From contig CAJNOI010000218.1 of assembly GCA_905250115.1 (NCBI GenBank), positions 1 through 64,000 of the forward strand: a DNA stretch of 64,000 nt, written 5' to 3'. The position numbers and the translations under genes are program-made. This document shows, in pieces, positions 27,700 to 40,400 of this stretch. Position 1 is the first letter of the stretch; every line of letters begins with the position of its first letter. Source of the stretch: Adineta steineri (Eukaryota; Rotifera; Eurotatoria; Adinetida; Adinetidae). A model generated the notes under the pieces. It did not search any database. It saw only the letters and a list, made by a program, of their open reading frames with translations, and was not told the DNA's origin.

Positions 27700-27809
27700 T
27701 CTATATTTTGTCAATAGATAAAATCATTGCTTTTGTATTAATTGTTCATTATTTAAAAAGGCTTGCATTATAAATTTTCTTTATGCTGAATAAATATTAT
27801 TCGCTTATA

Positions 27810-27840
27810 AGGGTGTGGGTGTGGATGAATGTCGATGTCT
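27810..27840. repeat. solo G-rich telomere-like arm (copy 4)
   Basis: AGGGTGTGGGTGTGGATGAA and following GTCGATG match the left arm of the hairpin family. No C-rich partner follows. It is about 110 bp downstream of the three-unit membrane protein gene. Confidence 0.55.
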
Positions 27841-28341
27841 GTTCTTTCAATATAACGTTTCAATATTTATCTGTTACTATAGAACGGCACATGTGATGTT
27901 ATTCATTTGCGTCTTTTAGTTTTACTTTTTTTATGACAATACTCAGTTATCCTTGAAAAGCATTGTCTAACAACACGAACAGTAATAAAATCATGCCTGT
28001 TTTTTTTTGTTTCCTCATCCAATGTAAAGAAAAATTAGACGTCATTGTGCACATTCAAATAGATTACATTTATACCAGATGGAAAAGAACATCGAAGAAT
28101 AATCAATAATCAATAGTAGATATGTGTACATTCTAGTAATTACAGATAACTATTCTTAGAATAAATTTAAGAAGAATATTTATCTTTTTTTCTCGTCGAT
28201 CTGTCCGGAGGAAACAAGTTATCAGCTATTTCGTATTTGTAGTCTGAATTCGACGTGTGACGGTAAGTGAATGGTATATTTATCTGTAATTCACGCATCC
28301 ACCAACTTTAAAGTTATTCGAATAGCTCGATTTCTTCAACA

Positions 28342-28600
28342 ATGCATATCGTACTAAAAGTTGGTGGTTTAATTATGATACTTTTCATCATAACAGCGAC
28401 TATCATCATTTCTCTCATAATCCATTACCGACAAAAATCCGTTCAAAATATATCATCAAGTAATTTTTTACTGATCAAATTGACTATTGGATTATGTTCA
28501 TTTGTTAGATGAAACAACAGCATAAAGAACCAATTCATCTGTACCATCAACAGGAGATAACAGCTCAACAAATCTGACAACACAAAGTAATTAGTAACTA
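28342..28600 (+). pseudogene. relic of a TM + Thr/Ser-stalk surface gene
   Basis: ATG at 28342 opens a 56-codon frame with one strong TM helix (residues about 8-28, 'GGLIMILFIITATIIISLII'). A possible donor (GTAATT) near 28459 and acceptor TTAG at about 28508 would add a Thr/Ser-rich stalk exon ('SSVPSTGDNSSTNLTTQ', to about 28590), but that frame has a TAA in its first codons. The layout copies the 5' ends of VCBS-type surface genes nearby. No ectodomain follows; instead hairpin copy 5 begins at 28623. Most likely a decayed gene start, possibly cut off at the hairpin. It could also be a short real membrane peptide read through to the stop at 28512. Confidence 0.4.
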
Positions 28601-28622
28601 TAATATTTACAAAGAATAAAAA

Positions 28623-28681
28623 GAGTGTGGGTTGTGGATGTGAGTGTGGGTACCATAGACCCAATAGGCACCCACCCTCAA
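28623..28681. repeat. telomere-like hairpin (copy 5)
   Basis: Left arm GAGTGTGGGTTGTGGATGTG, right arm GGCACCCACCCTCAATT, loop about 25 bp. The right end CACCCTCAA is the family's recurrent terminus. Confidence 0.8.
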
Positions 28682-29178
28682 TTAGATCATCAATTAACAA
28701 TTTTCAAATAAACAGCAAATGCTTTTATAACTAACAATTTTTCTCGTTTCTACTGAATCATGTAAACGAGTGTGATTTTTTTGAAAATGAAAACAATTTA
28801 TTGAAGAATAAGATGAGATGTGTCATGTATAATTGATTTCACCATCTACATCTATTTAAGAAAAAGGGAAGTGATTTACGAGAATTTTTTTAAATGTTTC
28901 ATATCTATTTCAGGTGATTAATTTAATTTCAATGTCATGAATAGAAGATAAACGTCTTCAATTTCAATTCTTCTCTTCCGTTTTTCAGAGAAAAAATACA
29001 GAAGCAATATAATAATTGATTTTCTAATCCTTAGTCTATATGTATGTATCATATGTTTATTTGGCATTGATTTAATATAAGGCTAATAAAAACTATATAT
29101 ACCATCAAATATAGAAAATAAATCACTTCAATCAATAGTTTTTTTTCTATCAACAGAGAAATATTTAAAGAAAATCTT
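28682..29178. other. non-coding interval
   Basis: About 500 bp of AT-rich DNA between two telomere-like repeats. No gene seen. Confidence 0.6.
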
Positions 29179-29221
29179 GAGGGTGGGTGTGGGTGTGGGT
29201 GTGGGTGTGTCGGTGTGAGTA
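29179..29221. repeat. telomere-like G-rich arm running into assembly gap (copy 6)
   Basis: Starts TTGAGGGTGGG (the family terminus), then four near-perfect TGTGGG units, and ends directly at the N run. The partner arm is probably lost in the gap. A hairpin here would explain the assembly break. Confidence 0.8.
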
Positions 29222-29321
29222 NNNNNNNNNNNNNNNNNNNNNNNNNNNNNNNNNNNNNNNNNNNNNNNNNNNNNNNNNNNNNNNNNNNNNNNNNNNNNNN
29301 NNNNNNNNNNNNNNNNNNNNN
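29222..29321. other. assembly gap (100 N)
   Basis: Exactly 100 N, a conventional filler length, so the real size is unknown. It separates a G-rich telomere-like array from the 3' end of the LDLa/EGF receptor gene. Open frames that cross it are artefacts. Confidence 0.97.
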
Positions 29322-32300
29322 TACAACAGTGAGTCCCTGTGTGAATTGAAAATTCACCCGGCAGGCTCGCTTGTTGACGAGCTAGTTTCAGTATGATGAA
29401 AAGAGTCGCAAGTAGATTAGCAGAGAATGGTGCGACAAAATGAAAATATTGTACGACTGTAGTATATATTTGAACTGATTGAGAATAACGAATTACACAC
29501 CAAACGCGTTGTTCTTCATAATCATCGAATAAATCGCGTTGAATGAGTTCATAACTCATCGTACCCAAAATAATGAGTGGTAAAATGCATAGTGTCCGTC
29601 GTGCGATACGTCTACTTTGTCTCATGTTAAAACTAATTCCTTTGAAAACTGCTATGGCTCTTTCTATGCCTACACAGGTATTCAGCCAATTACTCATATA
29701 TAAGAAAAATCGAAGCATCGGTTCGAAAAGTATACATCCAGTTAGACGAATATTACGACTGATCGATTGATCTATATAAGTATATGTTACAAACCAAAAT
29801 TTGATGATTAACATACTGACAACCAGAATAGAAATGATTGATGAAAATCGAAGATATATTCCACAACCTACTTTACAAGAATCTCGATCATGAAAGACAA
29901 GATAACTAAGAAAACCATTTACAGTACCAATTAGAAAAATAATCATTATAAGCGTTGCACTCAGCTTAATAACCAATGATTGATCATTTAATGTATTATT
30001 AGATCGAATTTCATAACGTAATAAATCATCTAATGTCAGTCCAATTCCTTTGGCATAAAACTGACATCGATCACCAAAGAAACAATCAGAACATATACAT
30101 AGAATATTAAGAAAGCACATAGGTCGATCTCGTAAGCATGTTCCACCATTCTCACAATAACCATTATCTTCACAGTCAAAAGTATGTTGATGTTCTAATG
30201 GAAAACAGTTACTATGATGTTCTTCAGTACACAAACACATGTAGAATTCATCGACAAAACATTGTAGATTAAAATCATGTTGGCATGGAATATGATAGCT
30301 TTTCAATCGTTGAATTCGTGGTAATGAGAGTAATTTAGTAGGCAAAAGTTCATGAATTGGAACACATCGTTGGGCGGGACTGATGGAGGTTCCTACGTTG
30401 GATGATACAAGTTTTCGTAGTACAGCCAAATAATAACGATTATCAATCTTGACAATAACCATTTGAAACTGAGTTTGAGAATACAGGGTGATATTGCTTT
30501 GAAACATTGTCATTTTTCGGAGTATAACAAGTGTTGGTGGTGACCGTTCGAAACTAATTTCAGTGTAAATATAGGCGGATAAATACAATGGAGTTTCGAT
30601 ATTTTGAAGAGAAATATCTATTCTATGTTTAACATTTTCGCATCTTGGCCCGAAAAATTGTTCAGCACAAGAGCACGTATAACTTTCATCAATCATTCTC
30701 TGATCGATTACCGTACAACGACCATTATTTTTACAGAATCCTGTCGGACATACTAGTTGAAGGCGACAAAAGGAACCGAATTTTCCGTTAGGACAAACAC
30801 AGATTGATCGATTTCGAATCGAACCGATACAAATCGAATTTGATGCACACATACTACAATCGATTGGAATGTGACATTGTGCATCGGACCAACCTGAATT
30901 ACATTGACAGAAGAATCGTTCTTCATTATGATATTTCATACAAGTACCGTTATAGCATTGAAGAGTACAATTTTTCGGATCGAATATTCCAGAAATTGGA
31001 ATAGTTAAAAAAGCACTTATCCGATTGACTGGTAAAAAGACGAACGGAATCGTTAAATGCCAACTTATTAGATATGTCAATGAATCTTTATTGAATACAT
31101 CGATACGAATGCTGTAGTTTTTTGAATTATCCTTTCCACGCTTTGCATATAGCAGATAGAGATCCATAAATTTACCACAATGTTCTAGCGGTACAAAAGT
31201 GAATTGATGATATGAATGAATTTCTTGTTGATCGTTATCATTTTCTATCAACATAACAATAATAGCATAAATAATTCGCTGTTCAACAGCTTCCAATGCT
31301 AAGGTTAAACTGACACGTTGGTTTTGATATTGACATTGATCACCATAATAATTCGGTGGACAAAAACATATACTACTGTAATTGTTGATTCCAAGTCGAT
31401 GGTACACATATAAACCAGAATTACAGATCTCAAACTGTGTAATACTCTTAGCCGACGATGAAGTTATCATTTCATTATGAATCTGATTTTCAATGGATTT
31501 ATCCAGAATAGTATACGACGATGGATAATTTAATGCAGTTTCTAATGAAAAATATTTATAAGCTGTATTAATGATTCGACATGAAATGTCCCGCATATCG
31601 ATAAGATTGTCAAAATTATAGCCATTACATAATCGTAGACGGTCAACACAAAACTGATAATTACCATACCTTAAACAAACTTGGTTTCTATTGCAAAGAT
31701 TTTCATCTGCGTTACATTTCGTGTCATTCGAACAATGCAATCTGTTCGTTTGAAAGTGCTGAAATTCATCAGATGATGCTCCAAAACAAGCGACGATTTG
31801 ATTAATGACTTGACCGGCTGGTAAACACATCTGTGTATAATTCTGTGGCGAAGTACAGTAAAAGAAATGCTTTAATGTAATTGATTGCATACAATGTTCT
31901 TCATCCTGTCCATTAAGACAGTTTCGAAAACCATCACAACGTGTGTAGATATTATTGCATTGCCAATCTTCACAATCAGTTTCATCGGAATGATTTCGTC
32001 CACCAATCAACACCACGGGCGAATCCTTGATTCGATCACATATTTTATAAAATGGAATATCATCGTGATTTATCTGTATTGTAAGAGAACAAAAAATTGT
32101 TGGGAAAAAGCGCGATCGACACTGTTTCTCGTTTGGACATTGAAATTGAGAGTTTTGATTTAATAAACAACTTAATTCAGATAATGCTTGTTCATCATCT
32201 TTCAAGAAGCAATCTGATATACCATCAAGGATTCGATATTTAGAAATATATTTCGACGAATCCTTACAATGATATAATAATGAATGATAAGAATCGATGA

Positions 32301-33600
32301 TCTGATAATGTTGTGTAATACAACCATCAAAGTATGGTTTAATTGAATCGATAATTGATTTCCAAGTCATCAATTCAGCATTCATTATAAGGCCCATTTG
32401 ATTAGCAGAGCGACAAGTCAAAGTACCATGACGAAATGTACGTGTAAGAAAATCGCATAACTGTTCATCATAACAAATATAATCAGGTTTGAGAGATAAT
32501 GTAACATTAATATTGTCAATCTCTTTTGGATGATATAAAAATCTTACATGACCATAGAGTACAGGGATAACCGGAAATTGAAGAGGAAATTTGCAACTTT
32601 TTAATTGTTCGATGATCTTAGAAGATTGAATGAACTGTTCACATGATATATTCTCAATTTTGTCCATTATTTTCGTAAGACAAACCATGCTTATCCAACA
32701 TTCGTATGATAAATTTCCTTGAACACTAACCGATTGAGCCAAAGCAAAATGTCGATTATTTTTACATTGACCATAATCTTCTACACATTGTCCATCACCA
32801 CACGAAAATTTACCTTCATCAGGTCGACAAATAAATTCTTGACATTCAAACAGATAGAAATTGAAATAAAATCTTGCACACATAGGTTCAGCTAAATAAT
32901 CTGATCTATCGAGACATTGTGCTTCATAAGAATCCATTTCCAAAAATTTTTTTGGAATACACAATCCATTATGGCATCGATATTCATTTTCATTGCATTC
33001 ATTAATTTCTAAATTAAAACATTGAATTTCATCAACACCACCATTAAGACAGTCAATTCGACCATCGCATATCTCACGCCAATCAAGACACATCGATGAT
33101 CCACCACGATCACATTCTAATAGAATATAACACGTTCGATGAAATATATTATCAGTTAAAGCTGTTTCAAAGGAATTTTGCACTAATTTATCTTCATTAA
33201 ATTCGAATGAATATTGACATTGTGATCCAAACCATGGTTGTGTACAATTATAGAATTTTTGATTTGATAGATTCGATTGAGTTGGTTGATCAAGATAATA
33301 CGCATATTGTTCAGCAAGATCAATTGATGATGACCACATGAGAATTTCATGTGGTGTTACATTCAAATGGTATAATTTATCGAAAGTCAAATAATCATCG
33401 GATATATTAAAAAATTTAACCATTATCGAATTCGTATCATTTTTGGGACGGATACAATATTTGACTACTTCAGAAAAGTCATAAAAGTCAGTTCCAAAAT
33501 AATGCAAACAATCAAATCCAAATTGATCGGTATCATAAATGATTGATTGTAAGTCATTAAATGTACATAGAAAAACTATTATATATAAAAACGTTGACAT
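29322..33600 (-). CDS. LDLa/EGF-repeat receptor with 7TM-type C-terminus, truncated after TM5 at a gap
   Basis: Single long exon, at least 1426 residues. It starts with a signal peptide (MSTFLYIIVFLCTF). LDL-receptor class A modules follow: near residues 165-200 ('CDGRIDCLNGGVDEIQC'), 200-240, 255-280 and 515-570 ('CDGFRNCLNGQDEEHC'), with further Cys-rich segments. EGF-like modules follow ('CFCPPNYYGDQC', 'CNSGWSDAQC', 'CSCAEQFFGPRC', 'CENGGTCLRD'). A 7TM region starts near residue 1215; five helices can be counted, with 'GIERAIAV' after helix 3. The coding pattern then changes (after 'LARQQASLPGEF') and meets the gap, so helices 6-7 are not visible. Similar LDLa/EGF-GPCR genes are abundant in bdelloids. 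Either the end of the gene lies in the gap, or the gene was cut off at the telomere-like array on the other side. The ATG at 33600 is chosen because the signal peptide follows directly. Confidence 0.8.
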
Positions 33601-33935
33601 TATTCAAATCTGGGCTTAAATGATAATGATAACATAGTTAAATGAAAGATTTAACATAGAGCTCTCCTGATAAATATTAACAATTGTCTAGCTGCATTGA
33701 TAGCGTTTAGTATTAGATGTATGATTTTTTTCTCTCGATGCGACGTGCTTTGTCGCAATTATAGAAAAGTCATTTGATACTCATTTTTATTCTTTTATGT
33801 TGGAATTATATATTAGTATTACTGAAATAAATAATAAAATCATATATTTGAATAAATTCAGCTCAACTACGTAGTTGACTTCACTGCTATATCATTCTAT
33901 TTTATTCAATGCTAAAAAGACTTGGAGCTGGACTT
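33601..33935. other. 5' flank of the LDLa/EGF receptor gene
   Basis: About 330 bp of AT-rich DNA, presumably promoter. No specific site can be supported. Confidence 0.4.
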
Positions 33936-34158
33936 GAGGGTGTGGATGTGGGTGAATGGGTGTGAGTGTGGGTGGATGGATGTGGGTGGATGGATGTGGG
34001 TGAATGGGTGTGAGTGTGGGTGTGGGTGGATGGGTGTGGATGTCGGTGAGTGTGGGTGGGTGGGTGTAAGTGTGGATGAGCATGGGTTTAGGTATTCTCT
34101 TAACCTTTATCCTCACCCACACCTACACCCACACCCACACCCACACCCACACCCACAG
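33936..34158. repeat. telomere-like hairpin, longest copy (copy 7)
   Basis: About 150 bp of degenerate G-rich units (GTGGGTGGATGGATGTGGG type), a short loop, then about 45 bp of CCCACA units. The stretch 34090-34118 (loop and start of the C arm) is identical to 42356-42384 in copy 10. It lies upstream of the receptor gene's start. Confidence 0.85.
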
Positions 34159-35778
34159 CCTAGTTTCCTAAATTTTAATTTTATTTTAGTAGGATCAGAG
34201 TAAAAATCCTAGTCAATGCTTGCTAATAAAAAATGGTAAATGTGTGTAAACCCATATAACACTCGCCAAGCCATTAACAATACTCATATTACAACATTTT
34301 TATATGTGAAAGCATGATATTTAACATTAGTTAACATTGATTCAACCTGATTATCAAGACAACAATGAAAGCATGATGAATTGGATTGAATATTTAAATT
34401 ATCGTCTATTGGAAGTAAATCACGTACCAAAAAGCTCTATGACTTTATTAAATATGTGACTTGTCTAAGTTTTTTTTTTAAATAAAATCACGCATTCTGA
34501 AAAGATTATATACGTTCAATCTCTATTCCGCCATGAACTGTCTAGTAACGATAGAGGAAAGAGTCGGGAGAATAATTTTTATGAATACACTAATATTTTG
34601 TTGAATATCGTTAGCATTGTTCATGCTTTCAGTTAATTTAAACTCAAGTCGATGTAGAATTTTGCGAACTACAAACGATCTTCATCGATGTTGATTATTT
34701 AGAGGGTATTGCGATTAGATGATGAGTTCACGTTAGCCAGATAATTGAAATGAAAGGATTATAAGAAAATTGCAAACAATTTAATCAATTCATTTCAGTT
34801 ATATGTATTAAAATGAAGTTTTGCTAAATATAATCAATTTTTAATATCTGCCTTTCCGTGGTATTTTTTAGTTTGTATCATCTTATAATATGCAAAAATT
34901 TATTTTTTTAGAAAGAGGAATTTACCATGCTCTTATATGACTGTATTTTGCATGATTTTCAACGCAAAAGACAGGCACTGATCACAGATATAGAATTGTT
35001 CTTGTTTCACACTTTTTAGAACAAAACTGTAGGATATTAGCTAATTTAAATCAACCAGAAATAAACTACAAATGTTACAAACACTTCAAACTTCTAAAAT
35101 GATTTAGATTCACTACGACTTGTTATATATATAGTTTACTTGGGGAGACGAAAAGCATCTGATAACCGTGAAACTTCTTGAGGCTGTGGGTGTGGGTATT
35201 GTATGTATATTACATTCACACCCACACCTTCGAGTTTATTCTTTCGGATAAAACAATTAATAATGAGGAATTCAATATTTCGAAATAATTTTCCTTTTCA
35301 TTCTATTTTCTTCAAGTTCAAGCCGACTGATTTTACATCAATCGCTTATTTAAATACATTTAATACACATCTTTGAGAAAAGTTCAAGAAAAACCTTGAT
35401 CATAATCACGTCCAAAAGTATTAAATTGCTCAGTGAAGTACAGAAAATTGAATAGATTAATGACATCTTTTCAAAATTTCATTTTATTATTCAATAAAAA
35501 TTACAATATCATTTGTATCTGAACTATTAATATAAAAGATGAAAGATTAATAAAATTCTCATAATTCATCTTCCTCAAAGAGACTTAATTTTCATTCAAT
35601 GTCAATGAATATTAAATTATTTTCATGATGAAGATCTCTTATCTATCGAAAAAAAGGTTTTCTTCGTTCTTTTACTACCTACTAGTATTTATTGACTGTG
35701 ACTCATTTTGTTTTGTATAAATAAATACACAGACAAAATTATAACAAATATTCATTTCTTTTTCAAATTTTTCAACAA
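34159..35778. other. non-coding interval
   Basis: About 1.6 kb of AT-rich DNA with no supported gene. It contains hairpin copy 8 at 35179-35231. Confidence 0.6.
35179..35231. repeat. telomere-like hairpin (copy 8)
   Basis: Left arm TTGAGGCTGTGGGTGTGGG, right arm TTCACACCCACACC, AT-rich loop of about 20 bp. The arms are nearly perfect complements. Confidence 0.8.
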
Positions 35779-36953
35779 ATGGCAACAGCAAATAATAAAA
35801 CACAATGTTTTGTGTGTAACAAAGAAAAAAATACATACACTTGTAAAGGATGTTCGAATGAGTTCTGTTTTCCTCATTTAACAGGGCATCGACAAAGAAT
35901 CGAGACACAATTAGAGGAAATTATTAATGATCATGATCAATTTCAACAAAAACAAAATCCACACAGTTCTTCCTTAATCCAAGAAATTAATCAATGGGAA
36001 ACAAATTCAATTGAGAAGATTCGACAAAAAGCAGAAGAATGTTGAGAAACAGCGATGGAATTGACACAAAAGTCGATCAGTGAGATAGAAAAAAAGTTTA
36101 GTAATTTATCTAAGAAAAGAAATTAAAAGAAATTCGTGAAGAAAATGAATTTAATGAAATTGATTTAAATAATTTTCAATTAAAATTAACACAAATTACA
36201 GAAGAATCTCTTCAACCATCAAATATTTCTATTCAACAAGATTCACAAGAATTTATCAAGAAAATTTCACTTATTTCATCATTCGGTATGTTTATTCGAT
36301 TATTTCATTTCGAGAAAAGAGAAAACGAAGTATTTTCTCAAGTTTTTTGTATCACAAATTAATTTTATCAACGAGATTTAAAAAGAAAAATTTCAAATGT
36401 TGAAAATGAATAAATATAAGATCGAGAGAAGTTTAAAAATACCTCATATCTACATGATTTGAATCTGTATTTTGAGGATATACTGAGATCTGTCAAAGTA
36501 TTCCAATATGAAAGCAACACTGCAAAATTATTATTTATGAAAAAAGTTAATCGGTGTTAGTAGACAGTGTCAAACGTTAAAATCTCGTTTTATTATTTTA
36601 CATATGGATCAAGATATTTTATTTGAAAAATCTCTTTTAATATTTTAAGGAAAAAATTATCTTGCTTTTAAATTGTTAAATAAATTCAAGTTAAGTTTAA
36701 CTCTTTAGTTTAGAATTTTCAAATAAAAGCATTATTTAATCTATTAATAAAAAAGAAGTTGTTAATGAATTTTAAATAGATCATTGAAATAAACTCAAAT
36801 ACAAATTTTTCTTCTTATTTTTGCCCTTTTTTATCGAAAAATAAAAAAAAAGATTTGAATAAAAAGAAAATCTTTTTTTATTTTAGAAGAACTTCAAACA
36901 AAAAAGAATAAATTTCAACAATTTGGAATTACTGTTGCTGGAGAAAATGGACA
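35779..36953 (+). pseudogene. B-box zinc finger / coiled-coil / NHL gene, decayed and cut off at a hairpin
   Basis: ATG at 35779 opens a B-box-like zinc finger ('CFVCNKEKNTYTCKGCSNEFC', then 'H..GH') followed by a coiled coil ('ETQLEEIINDHDQ', 'QEINQWETNSIEKIRQKAEE'). A TGA at 36043-36045 and a later frameshift near 36115-36125 break the coiled coil, although recognisable sequence continues to about 36284 ('ISIQQDSQEFIKKISLIS'). After an intron, an exon from 36887 reads 'NKFQQFGITVAGENGQG', which is how NHL domains of this bdelloid gene family begin. The propeller itself is absent: telomere-like hairpin copy 9 starts at 36954. The intact family is TRIM-like without a RING. Pseudogene status is well supported; that the cut-off coincides with the hairpin is directly seen. 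Confidence 0.7.
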
Positions 36954-37037
36954 GGGTGTGGATGAGTGTCGGTGTGAGTGCAGGTACGGGTATGGGTATG
37001 GGTGAGTTAAGCATAGAGATACCCACACCCACGCCTC
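36954..37037. repeat. telomere-like hairpin (copy 9)
   Basis: Left arm GGGTGTGGATGAGTGTCGGT with more G-rich units, right arm ATACCCACACCCACGCCTCA. It begins within the first NHL codons of the broken B-box gene. Confidence 0.8.
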
Positions 37038-37426
37038 ATATTCTATCGATAAAACATGTTCTGTTAAACTCCAATTATAATTAAAATATATTTAAAAAAA
37101 ACAACTGTATTAATTAAAGACAGAATGTTTTGATATATCCCAATCCATTTTAAATTCTTGTTTGCCTATAATTATTATATAGTATTTATTACATACCATT
37201 TTATATCGCCAAGCAATCATAACAAAAATTTTGTCTACACGTTTTATGTCTGTTCTGTGATTTTTTAGTTAACATCATTCTTTTTTCTTTCAATAAGTAA
37301 TTACAAAATCAAGTCAAAACCAATAATAAAACAAACACCTACTCATTTGATCGAAAGAAAAAATAGAAACACATCATATAACTAACATATACAGGTATAC
37401 AGCACATATTTCAACAATATTCAACA

Positions 37427-40400
37427 ATGACAAATCAAACCATCGCTACCTTCTTAACATTACCGGTGGAGCTTGTCTACCGAATAATGGATCATCAATC
37501 TGATCTTACAATGTTATGTTCAATGAGAAACGTGTGTCAACGATTGAACAACGTCGTAGACAGTTATGAACGATATAAGGTAACCTTTTTTTCTATCATC
37601 ACAGCGTAAATTTTATCTATCAGCCTTCAAATTATTTTTCATTCACACAATCTCTATTTAAATATAATAACTTCAATAATATGTATGAATAAACTTTGTC
37701 ACTAAAAAATAATTCATCATTTATCACTCTCTCTCAAAAACTTAATTTTTTCTATGATGACAATATAAAAATAATATCCAAATAATAACGAAAAAAATAG
37801 TTTTTTTTCTCGTTCTATTCAATCTCTTTTGAATACTCCACGTTTCAGACCGAGTATGATGACATAAACATGTAACGTTTAGATAAAAACGAAAGAAAGA
37901 AAAGGAGACAATATTGTTAATTGCTTATACTTGTATTTAGCCACGTTTTTTCTTATACTATTTCGATAATAAAAATAGTATTTTGGAAGAAATGCACGTT
38001 GTATAAACTAGTTTATTTTGTTACAATTAATGTCTTAAAAATTCTGTTGAGAAATATCTCCGACGAATGTTCTCCTGAGAGCACAGACGACTATGGATAT
38101 GCATGACGGTGTATGTGGATGGCGAGAACATTCACACATAACATTATTCATAATGGATATTTTTTGTACAACAATTTAACATCTTCTCGTCTTCTACTCA
38201 TCATGAATACAATATTATGAAATAAATTGTCTGAATCTTCACTTTTGATAAATCAACGTTGTTTCATTAATAGAATCGTATGTTGCCATTGAACGCAACA
38301 ATCAAATTCAATTAATTTTTACACAGATAGACACGAAAGAAACTCGTTCATCTACCACTCACAAGAGACTATCTTTAGTCGTTCTAGAGAATACTATCAG
38401 ACGATCTGTCATACTTGCTAATGCTCTAAACCGTTATTACCAATGCTTCACAACTACTTTTAGCCAATATAATTTTCACACTATTATTCATTTACCAAAA
38501 CTTCTTCCTTCGTCCACAAACATTTCCGAATTCAGGCAACTCATAGATCAAAAACTGCTATCCATGCAACACCTTTAGTGACTTCGTTTTAATTCAGCTT
38601 CTTCTTCCACACTCTTCAGCACTGTATAGAATCTAAAATCCTAACAATATTCACACTCATATCGATACGGTCCTCCATCCAGTCGCATCAACATATATTA
38701 CATTGACCTAACAGAAGATAGCACCAAACAACAGTTCCTTTCTCTCGCCCATATTGTATCTATATATGCACTTCTTCATCTAGACCCTCACTACGCTAGT
38801 TCTTCCATGGAATATAATCGAAGATGTTCGAACCAAACATTTGGCTAATGTATTACAACACAACACGGTAATCATCATTTTCTCCTGATCTGTACTATGC
38901 CTTTACATGAACTAATTCATCTAGACACTTACAACACTAGATCTCCAATGGAATCGAATCAAAGCTCTTGGAGCAAAACATTTGGCTGATGGATTACGAC
39001 ATAACACAGTAATTATCATTCTCTCTTCACTTATAGCATGTCTTTCTCTGCACTTTTTTATGCAGACACTCACCACACTAAATCTTCGAAATAACGAAAT
39101 CCAAGCCGTTGGAGCACAATACTTGGCTAACGGATTACGTCATAACACAGTAATTAGCATCTTCCCTCCAACTAGATCATATCTTTACCTGCACTTTTTT
39201 ATCTAGACACTCGCCACACTAAATCTCCATCATAATTCAATTGGGGATGATGGGGCACAACATTTGGCGGACGGATTACGATATAATACAGTATTTATGA
39301 TTCTCTCTTGATCTACGGCATCTCTCTACCTGCACTTTTTATGTAGACGCTCACCACACTAGATCTCCAGTGGAATATAATACAAGCTGTTGGAGCACAA
39401 CATCTGGCTGATGTATTACAACATAACACAGTAATTAACATTCTCTCTTCATCTATACTATGTCTTTACCTGCACTTTTCCTTCTAGACACTTACCACAC
39501 TAGATCTCCAATGGAATGGAATCGGAGATGTTGGAGCACAACATTTGGCTGATGTATTGAAACACAACTCAGTAATTATCATTGCGTCTCCATCTATGCC
39601 ATCTCTTTATCTGCACTTTTTTTATCTAGACACTCACTACACTAAATCTCGAATATAATTCAATTGGAGATGTTGGAGCACAACATTTGGCTGATGGATT
39701 ACGACATAACACAGTAATTATCATTCTCTCTTTATCTACACCATATTTTTACCTGCACTTTTTCATCTAGACACTTACCACACTAGATCTCGGACGCAAT
39801 GAAATCGGAGCTGTTGGAGCACAACATCTGGGTGATGCATTACGAGTTAACATAGTAATTAACATCCTCTATTCATGTGTTTACCTGTACGTTTTCATCT
39901 AGGCACTCATCATACTAAATCTTGGAAATAACCAAATCGGAATCATTGGGGCACAACATTTCACTGATGGATTACGGCATAACACAGTAATTATTATTCT
40001 GTGTTTATCTATACCATCACTCTCCCTGCAATTTTTCATCTAGACACTCATCATAATAGATCTTCAACATAATCAAATCGAAGATGTTGGAGCACAGCAT
40101 TTGGCTGACGGATTGCGTCATAATACAGTAATTAGCATCTTCCCTCCATCTGTATCATATATTTACCTCCACTTTTTTATTTAGACCCTCACCACACTAA
40201 ATGTCCATCATAATTCAATTGGCGATGACGGAGCACAACATTTAGCGGACGGATTACGATATAATACAGTATTTATCATTCTATGGTCATCTATGCCATC
40301 TCTCTACCTGCACTTTTTCATGTAGACACTCACCACAATAAATCTCGGAGATAATAAAATCGGAGATGTTGGAGCACACCATTTGGCTGATGGATTACGA

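Noticed and set aside
29049-29396. Open frames crossing the N run
   Set aside because: N bases do not stop translation; these frames are artefacts of the gap and the CACCCA/TGTGGG repeats.
33892-34203. Open frames of His/Pro or Trp/Val/Gly repeats on both strands
   Set aside because: They are translations of the telomere-like hairpin, not genes.
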